From: an uncultured Caulobacterales bacterium
GTDB lineage: Bacteria > Pseudomonadota > Alphaproteobacteria > Caulobacterales > Caulobacteraceae
Reading direction: 5' to 3'
NCBI GenBank assembly: GCA_903837135.1
Contig: CAILTK010000079.1
Coordinates: forward strand, 1 to 64,000
Length of the DNA stretch: 64,000 bases
How positions within the stretch are numbered: the stretch's first letter is position 1; each line of letters begins with the position of its first letter. The notes under the pieces are model-generated. The model worked only from the letters and a program-made list of their open reading frames with translations, was not told the origin of the DNA and ran no database searches. Shown here in pieces: positions 18,548 to 28,277 of the stretch. The translations under genes were made by a program, and so were the position numbers.

Positions 18548-19693
18548 CTACCGCCCGTCCAGCGCTCCCAATATCTCGTCCGAGTGCTCCCCCAGGAGCG
18601 GGGCATGGCGTCGCAGCGTGTAAGGCGCAGCGCTATAGTTAACGGGCGGACGAATGGCGATGTAGTCTCCGCCGTGCGGATGATGCTCAGCCGAAAACAG
18701 ACGGACCGCTTTGACATGCTCGTCCTCGAATATATCCTCGAGATCGATCACAGGCATGCAGGGGATATCCTTCTCGTCGCAGAACGTCACCCATTCTGAC
18801 GTCGTGGCCTTGACGGCCTCCCTGCGGATTTCCGCATACAGCTCGTCGAAATGATCCTGCCGGGTGCGCAGCGTCCGGAAGCGGGGATCGGCGACGAGAT
18901 CGTCGCGACCGGTGAAGTGGAAGAAATCGCTCCAGTTCCTGTCCGAATAGGGAAGAATGCAGGCGTAACCGTCCGCCGTCCTGAACGGGCGCCGCTCCGC
19001 ACTGCGTAATCGCGAATAGCCCATCGGGCCCTTGGGCGGGATGAGGGCGGCGCCGCCGATCTGTTCGACCAGGTTGAAGTCGATCGCGACCTCGAACATG
19101 GGGACCTCGACCGACTGTCCCTCGCCCGTGCGCAGACGATGCACCAGGGCCGCCAGGACGGCCGCGGCCACGGCCTGTCCACAGATCTTGTCGAAGATCA
19201 CCGACGGCGCATAGCTGGGCGCGCCAGTCGCCCCTTTCGAAAGCGACGCGAACCCGGAGGCGGCCTGGATCAGGTCGTCATACGCGGCCTTCGCCGCGTA
19301 GGGGCCGTCCGCGCCGAAGCCATAGGCGGCGCAATAGATGATGTCGTGTCTGAGCGCCCTGCAGCGCTCGTAGTCGAAGCCGAGCCGCCGCATCGCCGGG
19401 CCCCGCAGATTGTGCATGACCACGTCCGCCGTCGCGATCAGGCGCTCGAGCCTGGCCCGATCTTCGTCGGCCTTGAGATCCAGGACGATGCTGCGCTTGT
19501 TCCGATTGAGGTTCAGGAACATGGCGCTGACGCCATCGGTCAGATGGGGACGATGCGCCCGCATGCTGTCGCCGTCCGGCGCTTCGACCTTGACCACGTC
19601 GGCGCCCAGGTCCGCAAGCATCCTGCTCGCCAGGGGCCCCATGATGACGTTGGTCAGGTCGACTATTCTTATACCGTCCAGAATCCCTGCCAT
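18548..19693 (-). CDS. CaiB/BaiF (class III) CoA transferase
   Basis: Family III CoA transferase of 381 residues moving CoA between carboxylic acids. Diagnostic blocks: LDGIRIVDLTNVIMGPLASRMLADLGADVVKVEAPDGD at the N-terminus, NRNKRSIVLDLK, and the VIFDKICGQ region carrying the catalytic aspartate. ATG 19693 is preferred over an upstream GTG because the family starts at this motif. It lies 95 bp downstream of an acyl-CoA dehydrogenase on the same strand; together they would activate an acid and dehydrogenate its CoA ester. Confidence 0.9.
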   Translation of the reverse strand: MAGILDGIRIVDLTNVIMGPLASRMLADLGADVVKVEAPDGDSMRAHRPHLTDGVSAMFLNLNRNKRSIVLDLKADEDRARLERLIATADVVMHNLRGPAMRRLGFDYERCRALRHDIIYCAAYGFGADGPYAAKAAYDDLIQAASGFASLSKGATGAPSYAPSVIFDKICGQAVAAAVLAALVHRLRTGEGQSVEVPMFEVAIDFNLVEQIGGAALIPPKGPMGYSRLRSAERRPFRTADGYACILPYSDRNWSDFFHFTGRDDLVADPRFRTLRTRQDHFDELYAEIRREAVKATTSEWVTFCDEKDIPCMPVIDLEDIFEDEHVKAVRLFSAEHHPHGGDYIAIRPPVNYSAAPYTLRRHAPLLGEHSDEILGALDGR

Positions 19694-19788
19694 GGCGTCG
19701 CGATCCTTCTGAGTTTGGTCCACGGGAAGCCGATCTCGGTTCCGAGAGTCGAGAGACGAGCGGTCGGGATCGGCGCCCTCTCGAGGGG

Positions 19789-20934
<1,146 letters not shown>

Positions 20935-21450
20935 TTTGACTTTCCTGTCGTATTGCAGTGTCCGGGGGGGCGATCCCTGAGCATCACCGGAGCCATTGGC
21001 CCGTGGCCGCTCGGGATCGAGCGCGCGACCGTCTGCGCCCTGCAAGGCGTACTTTCCGAAGATGAGCCAACCTCGTCATCAGAAACATCGGGCATAGCGG
21101 ACCAAGACCGGCGGCGCCGGCATGAGCGGGCTCGACCCCGGAGGCTTCGAGCACCAGACCTTAGCGATCCCGCGATCGGGGACGCCAACACCATGAATTC
21201 ATGAACCGAATGCCTGCGCGGCATGGCGGACGCGGCTCGCGGCGGCCGGCCCGCCGGACGTCCCCGGGACCCGCTTCATACCCGCGGCCCGGGCGGGCCG
21301 CCCCGGCGCCGCCCAATGCGCCTCCGGCATGGGACCGATGAAAACATAGTCTTTGCTTCGACCGGACGCCCGAGCCTTTCATCAGACTGTCATGCCCTAA
21401 GGAAGCCAATCGGAGATGTTCCGATAAAACCGGGCAGCGGGGGATTGTGC
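20935..21450. other. Divergent intergenic region
   Basis: 516 bp between the acyl-CoA dehydrogenase and the TonB receptor. It is GC-rich in its middle (about 21220-21330) and slightly AT-richer at 21340-21430. No convincing gene, dyad or terminator was found; it presumably holds both promoters. Confidence 0.5.
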
Positions 21451-23757
21451 ATGGAAAAGACTAAAGGGCTCTCCTCGTCCAGCGAGGCGCGGAATACAGC
21501 GGTCTCGGCTCCCAGGTACGGTCGGCGGTTGAGGATCAACAGCATCCGCGGCCTGTACGCAACGACCTCGCTGTTGGCGATTTCGTTGCTGTGCTCGGGC
21601 GCCCCCGCGCACGCGCAGTCCGCGTCCTCAGCGCCGGATAACGCCGCGCCACCCGCAAGCAGGTCCGACGCGCTGCAGGAAGTCGTGGTCACGGCGCGGC
21701 ACCGCGCCGAAGATCTTCAGAAGACTCCGTTCTCGATCGTCGCCGTCACCGCCGACACCATGAAGGCGCAGCATGTCGAGACCACGATGGACCTCGACAA
21801 CACCGTGCCAGGTCTCGAGCTGCGGCCGGACAATATCCGCCTGGAAGCCTTTGTCGGCATGCGTGGCGTCGGCGACTACTCGCGAAATCCCGGCATCGAC
21901 AACCGCGTGAGCTTCTACCTGGACGGCGTCCCGCTCGGACGGTCCACGTCGGTGAACTATCCGATCTACGACGTCGACAACATCGAAGTCCTGCGCGGAC
22001 CTCAGGGAACCTTGTTCGGCAACAATTCCCTGACCGGCGTCATCGCCATCGAGTCGCAGAAGCCCACGCTCACCGACAGCTCGAGGATGACCATCGACGC
22101 CGGCAGCCGGGATCTGCTGTCCGGATCGGGCTACTACAATACCAAGGTCACCGACGATATCGCGGTGCGGATCACGCTGGCCGGCCAGACGCAGGACGGC
22201 TACTACAAGAACATATTCAACGATACCCGACTCGGCGGCGGCACGGACTTCGCCGGGCGGGTTCAGGTACGATACACCCCCACCCCGGACACGACCTTCG
22301 ACCTGACGGCGGACGCCGTGAGCGCGCGGGATTCGATCCTGCTCGCCGTCGGCCAATATTCAAACGGGCCCGACAAGGGGATGCCCAACTATCAGACGAA
22401 TGTCTTCAACAACCCGAGCCGGGAGCGTGAGATCTACGGCGTCGCCGGGACGTTGACGCAAAAATTACCGGCGGACTTCACGCTGACGTCGATCAGTTCC
22501 TACCGAACCTCCACGGACCATCTGAGCTATGGCGGAGAGGGCGAGCCGCTCGATATCATCGACATCAACTTCAAATATACGGACTGGTCGTTGAGCCAGG
22601 AGGTGCGCATCGCGTCGCCTCTCTATAAATATTTCGACTACGTCGTGGGCGCGTTCTATTATCACGACAATCCCGGTGAGTTCGAGCAGCTCAAGAACGG
22701 TAATCAATATCCGGTCGCCGCCCTGCAGGGAGTGCCCGCCGTCGGCACCGGGGTCGTCGCGGAGGACCAGGAAGCGGTCTTCGGGCACGGCGCCCTTCAC
22801 CCGTTCCCGTGGCTGGCGATCGACGGCGGGGTCAGAGTCCAGAACACCTCGAAAGCGGCGACCAAGGTTCAGACCGCCACGGGCATCCCCGCCGGGTATC
22901 CCCAGGTGGACCGGCGCTTCGGTCTGACCGAGTCGAGCGTGGATCCCGTCCTCAGCGTCACGGTGACCCCGATCAAAGGCCTCAACATCTACGCGCTTTA
23001 CAGCACAGGCGACCGCGCGGGCGGCTTCAACATGGACCTCGTCAAATCCCTCGGCGGCATCCAGTTCAACAAGGAGTCGGTCGTCAACTACGAGGCCGGC
23101 GTGAAGGCGCAGTTCTTCGACAATCGTGTGCGGATCAACGCCGACGTCTACACCGAACACTTCTCGAACTTCCAGCAGTCGCAGAACCTGTTCGAGCCAA
23201 ATCCCAATCCCGCGCTTCCGCCGCTGATCATCAGCGTGATCACCAACGCCGCGAAGGTGAAAAGCGAGGGTATGGAGGCGGATTTCAGCGCCGCCCTCTA
23301 TCCGGGACTCAAGATCTACGGGGGCCTCGGGTTCAACCACGCCTACTTCGAGTCGTTTCCGAACGGCGGCGGCGCCGGCGTGAGCTTCACGGGAAATGAA
23401 TTGCCGGAAGCGCCGCGGTTCCAAGGCTCGCTCACCGTCGACTACAAGCATGAGCTGACCAGCCAGTGGGACGGCGAGTTCTCGACGACCTACAAGACCA
23501 GGACGCACGTCTACTCGCAGCCGGCCAATAACCACTCGCCTTACACGGGCGACCTGGGCGTGGAGAACGGCTTCGCCGATGTCTCCATGCGTCTGGCCGT
23601 CACCAACAGGCCCGGCACGCTCGAGCTGGCGCTGTTCGCCAAGAACGTCACGGGCGAAACCCACGTCGACGGCGCCGCCCAGGCCTCGGCCGGCTTCTTC
23701 TTCCACACCCTCAACGAGCCCAGAACCGTGGGAATCGAGCTGACGCTTCGCCACTAG
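21451..23757 (+). CDS. TonB-dependent outer-membrane receptor
   Basis: Receptor of 768 residues. Signal sequence about 28-59 ending AHA-Q, TonB-box-like LQEVVVTARHR (about 75-85), plug elements (LDNTVPGL, NIEVLRGPQGTLFGNNSLTGVIAIES), then the barrel, ending GIELTLRH. ATG 21451 has GGGGGA 8 nt upstream; a much longer in-frame extension lacks coding character. Of the oligomeric sphingomonad/caulobacter type lacking an N-terminal signalling domain. Divergent from the acyl-CoA dehydrogenase/CoA transferase pair, hence probably imports their precursor. Confidence 0.92.
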   Translation: MEKTKGLSSSSEARNTAVSAPRYGRRLRINSIRGLYATTSLLAISLLCSGAPAHAQSASSAPDNAAPPASRSDALQEVVVTARHRAEDLQKTPFSIVAVTADTMKAQHVETTMDLDNTVPGLELRPDNIRLEAFVGMRGVGDYSRNPGIDNRVSFYLDGVPLGRSTSVNYPIYDVDNIEVLRGPQGTLFGNNSLTGVIAIESQKPTLTDSSRMTIDAGSRDLLSGSGYYNTKVTDDIAVRITLAGQTQDGYYKNIFNDTRLGGGTDFAGRVQVRYTPTPDTTFDLTADAVSARDSILLAVGQYSNGPDKGMPNYQTNVFNNPSREREIYGVAGTLTQKLPADFTLTSISSYRTSTDHLSYGGEGEPLDIIDINFKYTDWSLSQEVRIASPLYKYFDYVVGAFYYHDNPGEFEQLKNGNQYPVAALQGVPAVGTGVVAEDQEAVFGHGALHPFPWLAIDGGVRVQNTSKAATKVQTATGIPAGYPQVDRRFGLTESSVDPVLSVTVTPIKGLNIYALYSTGDRAGGFNMDLVKSLGGIQFNKESVVNYEAGVKAQFFDNRVRINADVYTEHFSNFQQSQNLFEPNPNPALPPLIISVITNAAKVKSEGMEADFSAALYPGLKIYGGLGFNHAYFESFPNGGGAGVSFTGNELPEAPRFQGSLTVDYKHELTSQWDGEFSTTYKTRTHVYSQPANNHSPYTGDLGVENGFADVSMRLAVTNRPGTLELALFAKNVTGETHVDGAAQASAGFFFHTLNEPRTVGIELTLRH

Positions 23758-23860
23758 CTAGAGCATCGCGGCGGCGGTTGTCGATCGCGCGATCGGTCGG
23801 CACCCGCCGCGCCGGGGCTCTATCTGCAGCGCTCGTCCCTGCGAAGGATGTGATGGCGCC

Positions 23861-25807
23861 TCAGCGCGTCACGATCGGGAAGTCGCTGTGGAAAGCGTCG
23901 AGCCAGCCCATCAGGCGCTGCAGGGCCTCGGGATCGCCGTCGACCTTGACCTGGCCGGCCGCGACCTGAGTCGAGACCTTCCCCCCCAGGAAGGCCAGGG
24001 CCAGGAAGGTCGGACGCGACAGGGTCAGGGTCGCGTCCACGGGGCCGGGGGCGGCGATCGGCTCGTGGATCAGGACGCCGTTCCGCACGGTGACGAAGGT
24101 GCGCTCGTTGCGCTCGGGAAAGACGATCTCCAGCGCCACGCGCCCGCTGCCGGCCTTATCCGCGTTCAGCCGCACGGCCAGGAGGTCGAACAGATCGCCC
24201 GACGGCGTGTTGCGGATCAGGTCCATGGTTCGCGCCGGGCCGCCGCCGGACTTGATCCCCGAACGCAGCTCCGAGGCGGCGGTCAGGTACATGTTCCGCT
24301 CCAGCGCATTCTCGGTCTGGTAGCCAAGCTGGTCGTAGTTGCGGGCCAGCAGGCCCTTGGCGGCCGCGGTGTCGCCGCCGGCGAACACCACCTTGTCGAG
24401 CAGCTCGGCCGCCCAGCGGTAGTCGCCCGCGTCGTAGGCCGACTGCGCAAGCTGCGTCACGCGCGCGCCGCCGCCCATGGCCTCCACATAGCGCCCTGCC
24501 CGCGCGGCCGGCGCCATCGGCGCCAGATGGACCGGATCGGCGTCGTACCAGCCCATGTAGCGCTGGTAGACCGCCCGGCTGTTGAAGGCCATCGAGCCGT
24601 AATAGCCATGGTTGAACCAGTCCTTTTCCAGGGCCGGCGGCAGGGTCAGGCGCGCGGCGATCTCCTCGCCTGTCAGCCCCTCGTCCATCAGCCGCACGGT
24701 CTGGTCATGCAGGAATTCGTAGGCGTCGCGGTGCTGGGCGATGAAGGCGTCGATCACGTCCCGGCCGAAGCGCGGCCAGGCGTGACTGGTGATCAGGACG
24801 TCGGACTTGTCGCCGTAAAGGCGCAGCGACTGGGTCAGGTAGGTCGCCCAGACCTTGGCGTCGCGCACCAGGGCCCCGCGGGGCGTCAGCACGTTGTGCA
24901 GGGTGGCGTTGGCGTTTTCGGCCAGGTCCAGCACGTGCAGGTCGGGCAGGAACAGGTTCATCTCGGCCGGCGCCTCGGTCCCCGGCGTGATCTGGAACTC
25001 GAAGCGCACCCCGTCGAGCGTGAGGGTCTGGCCGGTGTGGTCGATGCTGACCGTCGGCGCGATCAGGCTCTGGGTCCCGACCGCCAGGGCCGGACCGATG
25101 CCGCCGTCGACCTGGCCGGTCGGCCCCTTGGGCAGGGGCAAGCCGAACTGGTAGGCCGCGCGCCGGCTCATGGCCGCCCCGGCGATGACGTTCTCGCTCA
25201 CCGCGCTTTCCAGAAAGCCCTTGGGGGCGATCACCTGCACCTTGCCGCTGTCGACATCGGCCTGGCGGATCAACCCGCCCGCGCCGCCGAAATGGTCGGC
25301 GTGGCCATGGGTGTAGATCACCGCCGCCACCGGCCGCTCGCCGAGCTTGCCGTTGACCAGCTCCAGGGCCGCGCGCGCCGTCTCGGTGGCCGTCAGGGTG
25401 TCGATGACGATCCAGCCGGTGTCGCCGCGGACAAAGGTGATGTTGGCGAGGTCGAAGCCGCGCACCTGATAGACCCGGTCCGAGACCTGGAACAGGCCGT
25501 TCGTCGCCAGGAGTTGGGCCTGGCGCCACAGGCTGGGGTTGACCGTGTCCGGCGCAGGGCCCTTGACGAAGTCGAAGGCCGCCAGGTCCCAGACCACACG
25601 GCCGTCGGCCGCCTTGATCAGGGGATCGGCGCGGGTGGCGATGAAGCCGCGACGGGCGAAGTCGAAATCCTGGTGGTCGGAAAAGTCGAACGCCTTCAGC
25701 GTCTGGGCCTGGGCGGCGCGGGTGTAGCCCGTCGGCGCCTCCTGCGCCGCGGCGAGGCTTGCGCCCGCCAGAGTCAAGGTTCCGATCAGTGCGAACCTGG
25801 CCATCAT
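23861..25807 (-). CDS. Alkyl sulfatase (SdsA1/BDS1-type metallo-beta-lactamase fold)
   Basis: Linear primary alkylsulfatase-like hydrolase, 648 residues, matching the length of SdsA1. Order: signal peptide (1-21, ending AAA-Q), metallo-beta-lactamase domain with the zinc motif THGHADH (His167, His169, Asp171, His172), alkylsulfatase dimerisation domain (about 390-520), and a C-terminal SCP2-like domain ending in the QVAAGQVKVDGDPEALQRLM region. Exported, so it would cleave long-chain alkyl sulfates in the periplasm to alcohol and sulfate. GGGAGAG precedes ATG 25807. Divergent from a Crp/Fnr regulator 54 bp away. Confidence 0.9.
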   Translation of the reverse strand: MMARFALIGTLTLAGASLAAAQEAPTGYTRAAQAQTLKAFDFSDHQDFDFARRGFIATRADPLIKAADGRVVWDLAAFDFVKGPAPDTVNPSLWRQAQLLATNGLFQVSDRVYQVRGFDLANITFVRGDTGWIVIDTLTATETARAALELVNGKLGERPVAAVIYTHGHADHFGGAGGLIRQADVDSGKVQVIAPKGFLESAVSENVIAGAAMSRRAAYQFGLPLPKGPTGQVDGGIGPALAVGTQSLIAPTVSIDHTGQTLTLDGVRFEFQITPGTEAPAEMNLFLPDLHVLDLAENANATLHNVLTPRGALVRDAKVWATYLTQSLRLYGDKSDVLITSHAWPRFGRDVIDAFIAQHRDAYEFLHDQTVRLMDEGLTGEEIAARLTLPPALEKDWFNHGYYGSMAFNSRAVYQRYMGWYDADPVHLAPMAPAARAGRYVEAMGGGARVTQLAQSAYDAGDYRWAAELLDKVVFAGGDTAAAKGLLARNYDQLGYQTENALERNMYLTAASELRSGIKSGGGPARTMDLIRNTPSGDLFDLLAVRLNADKAGSGRVALEIVFPERNERTFVTVRNGVLIHEPIAAPGPVDATLTLSRPTFLALAFLGGKVSTQVAAGQVKVDGDPEALQRLMGWLDAFHSDFPIVTR

Positions 25808-25861
25808 ACGCCGCTCTCCCGATGCAGTTGACGCCCCCGCTCCTACGCCGCATTGTCGGCC

Positions 25862-26548
25862 ATGACTGTAACTGAAGTTACACTTGAGGGCTTGGCCGCG
25901 AGCGCTTGGCTGGGCCGCCAGCCCGTCGCTCTCCGCGACGCCCTGGTCGGCCGCGGCCGGCGCACGGCCCTGGAGCCCGGCCAGTGGCTGCACGGCGAGG
26001 GCGACGAGGCCACCGGCGTCTTCGTGGTGCTGAGCGGAGTGGTGCGGGTGCTGACCACCGTCGAGGACGGCCGGACGGTGCTGCTCGACCTGCTGGGCCC
26101 CGGCGCCGCGCTCGGCCAGTCCATCAGTTTCGGCGGCGGCCCGCGGCTGGTCAGCGCCATCGCCGCCACCCCGGTCGCCGTGCTGCGGATCTCCGACATC
26201 GGCCTGCAGGCCGCCGCCCGCGTCGAGCCGGAGGTCTGGCGCGCGGTGAGCGAGCTGGTCTACGGCCAGCTGGCCCACGTGGTGCGTCTGGCCGGCGAAG
26301 CGCTGAGCCTCGGCCCCCGGGCCCGACTGGCCGCCCGCCTGGTCGCCCTGTCGCGCACCTTCGCCGCCCACGACGACGGCTGGATCCCGGTCAGTCAGGC
26401 GGATCTGGCCGAGTTGACCGCCCTGTCGCGCAAGTCGGTGAACCAGCACCTCGGCGCCTGGCGAAGCGCCGGCCTCCTGGAGCTGCGCTATGGCGCGATC
26501 CGCCTGCGCGCCCCCGAACGCCTTTCGCAGGGGCGGATCGGCGACTGA
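25862..26548 (+). CDS. Crp/Fnr-family transcriptional regulator
   Basis: Regulator of 228 residues. A cyclic-nucleotide-binding-like beta domain (about 30-115; LEPGQWLHGEGDEATGVFVVLSGVVRVL) is followed by the dimerisation helix and a winged HTH (VSQADLAELTALSRKSVNQHLGAWRSAGLL, about 175-205). No cysteine cluster for an iron-sulfur sensor is present, and the cAMP pocket signature (RxS) is not evident, so the signal is unknown. Start ATG 25862; a TTG three codons upstream is also open. A perfect palindrome covers codons 2-7, which suggests either autoregulation or a later start. Confidence 0.87.
   Translation: MTVTEVTLEGLAASAWLGRQPVALRDALVGRGRRTALEPGQWLHGEGDEATGVFVVLSGVVRVLTTVEDGRTVLLDLLGPGAALGQSISFGGGPRLVSAIAATPVAVLRISDIGLQAAARVEPEVWRAVSELVYGQLAHVVRLAGEALSLGPRARLAARLVALSRTFAAHDDGWIPVSQADLAELTALSRKSVNQHLGAWRSAGLLELRYGAIRLRAPERLSQGRIGD
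25867..25882. promoter_or_regulatory. Perfect palindrome at the crp/fnr-type gene start
   Basis: TGTAACT-GA-AGTTACA, 7-bp arms with a 2-bp spacer. It lies 60 bp from the alkylsulfatase start and immediately inside the annotated regulator start. Its symmetry and TGT...ACA ends resemble Crp/Fnr-superfamily boxes, so it is a candidate binding site for the adjacent regulator. Confidence 0.65.
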
Positions 26549-26591
26549 CCCTCGATCCCCGTCCTCGCCGGGAGCGATCGCCGACGCCCGG

Positions 26592-27932
26592 CTAGGACGC
26601 CGCGCCGCCGGCGGAGACCTGTCCGAGCCGAAGCAGCCAACCGAGACTCCACACGGCGGCCAGGCTGGTCCAGATCATCAGCGCCGGCCCGATCGCCTTG
26701 GGATCGTGAAGGAGACCCGCGACCAGGGGCACCGCCGTCGGCCCCACCGCCGCGCCAAAGATGTTGGTGGCCAGGAGGTAGGTGGCGACCCCTCGACCGC
26801 TGAACCGCATCGGGAACATGGCCTGAAAGCCCAGCGCGCCCAGGGCGAGACAGGCGCCGACGCCGAGCTGGCCCAGGCAGCTGAACGCCAGGGCGACCCC
26901 CGCATCGGGCAGGATGGCCGACAGCGCGCCGCCGACGCCGATGGCCAGGACGCCCCACCGCAGGATCGTCACGTGCGCCATCGCCCGCCCTCGGGCGGTG
27001 AGCCGGTCCACAAGCCACCCCGCGCCGAGCGCGCCGACGATCCCGAACACGAGATGGGTCATGCCGAAAGCCAGGCCGGCGGTGTGGGCGGACCAGCCGT
27101 GGCGTCGCATGAACAGCGCCGGCAGCCAGGCCGGCGCCGCCGTCGACATGCCGACAATGCCGATGAAGGCGCAAAGAAACGCCACGGCGCGGGCGCGCTC
27201 GATCTTGAGCAGCCGCAGGTACTCGCGCCACGACGCCAGCGCATTCCTGGGCGCCGTCCGCCCCGGCTCCCGGATGAAGAGCAGAAGGGCGATGGCGACC
27301 AGCCCGAGCGCCCCGGCGCCGCAGAAGAGGAGCCTCCACGGCGCCAACCCGCCCGGCAGGCCTGAGTGAAGTTTCATCTTCGACAGCCAGTCCAGCGCGG
27401 GGCCGCCCACCGAAAGCGAGATGCCGCCGCCGAGGTAGGTTCCGACCGTGAGCGCCGATACGGCGGCCGCCTGCCGGTGCTTTGGATAGGCGTCGCGGAG
27501 CATGGAGACCGAGGCCGGCGTGGATCCGGCCTCACCGATCGCCACGCAGGCCCGTGCGGCCAGCAGGCCCAGGAACCCTCCCGCCAGGCCGAACGCCACG
27601 GTCATCAGGCTCCACGCGGCGATACTGAAGATCAGGATGTACTTGCGATTGAAGTGATCGGAGGCCCAGGCGATCGGCAGCATGGCGAAGACATAGATGA
27701 TCGAGAACGAAGCCCCCTGCAGCAGGCTGAACTGGGCGTCGGTGATGCCCACGTCCTTGCGGATCGGGTCCACGAGGAGGTTGAGCAGTTGCCGATCGAT
27801 GAAGGCGATGGTCATGGCGACGACGAGCGCCAGCATGAGAAAGCCAGCGTCGCGCGCCTGCGATGGCGAGGGCGCGGCCTTGACGGCGACTTCGTTCGGA
27901 GCGTCGGCGGAGTTCAAAGCGGTCGTCGCCAT
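26592..27932 (-). CDS. MFS transporter (spinster-like)
   Basis: Twelve-helix major facilitator of 446 residues. The opening helix LMLALVVAMTIAFIDRQLLNLLVDPI with FIDRQ, the loop-2/3 motif WASDHFNRKYILIFS and GEAGSTPASVSMLRDAYPKHRQ in the fifth helix are characteristic of the spinster-type group that is abundant in sphingomonads and caulobacters beside degradative genes. ATG 27932 has AGGA 8 nt upstream. Converges with the Crp/Fnr gene. Substrate unknown; a second member of the same family lies at 53597. Confidence 0.88.
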   Translation of the reverse strand: MATTALNSADAPNEVAVKAAPSPSQARDAGFLMLALVVAMTIAFIDRQLLNLLVDPIRKDVGITDAQFSLLQGASFSIIYVFAMLPIAWASDHFNRKYILIFSIAAWSLMTVAFGLAGGFLGLLAARACVAIGEAGSTPASVSMLRDAYPKHRQAAAVSALTVGTYLGGGISLSVGGPALDWLSKMKLHSGLPGGLAPWRLLFCGAGALGLVAIALLLFIREPGRTAPRNALASWREYLRLLKIERARAVAFLCAFIGIVGMSTAAPAWLPALFMRRHGWSAHTAGLAFGMTHLVFGIVGALGAGWLVDRLTARGRAMAHVTILRWGVLAIGVGGALSAILPDAGVALAFSCLGQLGVGACLALGALGFQAMFPMRFSGRGVATYLLATNIFGAAVGPTAVPLVAGLLHDPKAIGPALMIWTSLAAVWSLGWLLRLGQVSAGGAAS

Positions 27933-28277
27933 GGTTCGTCCTGAACTGCCTTCCTTCAACAACCCCGCGATTTCAGGCGATCCGAAGCGGGCTCGGCGTC
28001 CGAGCCTCGAGGTCGCGCCGGATCACGGCAGTCTCAGTCTCGCGGCGATCGCCTGCACCGACGCGCAGCCTAAGACCATCCATCGATGTGCTTGTCTCTT
28101 CTCCCGCTCATCCCCGGCGAATGCCGGGATGAACGGAACAGAGTCATATGGGTCAATCTTTGCGATGGCTGGTATGAGACCATCGACGAAGGGCTGTCGT
28201 CCCGGCAAAGGCCTTTTGATCATCCGACCAATGCCGTTCGAGCATACGCGGTCATCGGGCGTGCAAGGCGACTTCCC
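27933..28277. other. Intergenic region containing a dispersed repeat
   Basis: 345 bp between the MFS transporter start and the gamma-glutamyltransferase stop. Apart from the 94-bp repeat at 28084-28177 I see no gene or terminator; the few short open frames are repeat-derived. Confidence 0.55.
28084..28177. repeat. Dispersed palindromic repeat, copy 2
   Basis: Second copy of the element at 10450-10543. The core TCATCCCCGGC-GAAT-GCCGGGATGA (28108-28132) is a nearly perfect hairpin. Read leftward it encodes the PFIPAFAGDER-type peptide seen in many proteobacterial intergenic repeats. It sits just downstream of the gamma-glutamyltransferase operon. Confidence 0.75.

Noticed and set aside
23782-23795. 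14-bp palindrome CGATCGCGCGATCG between convergent genes as a terminator
   Set aside because: No T-tract follows and the loop would be closed; more likely a chance CG-rich palindrome.
23888-25831. Rightward frame of 647 codons
   Set aside because: Shadow of the alkylsulfatase gene on the opposite strand; no domain and biased composition.
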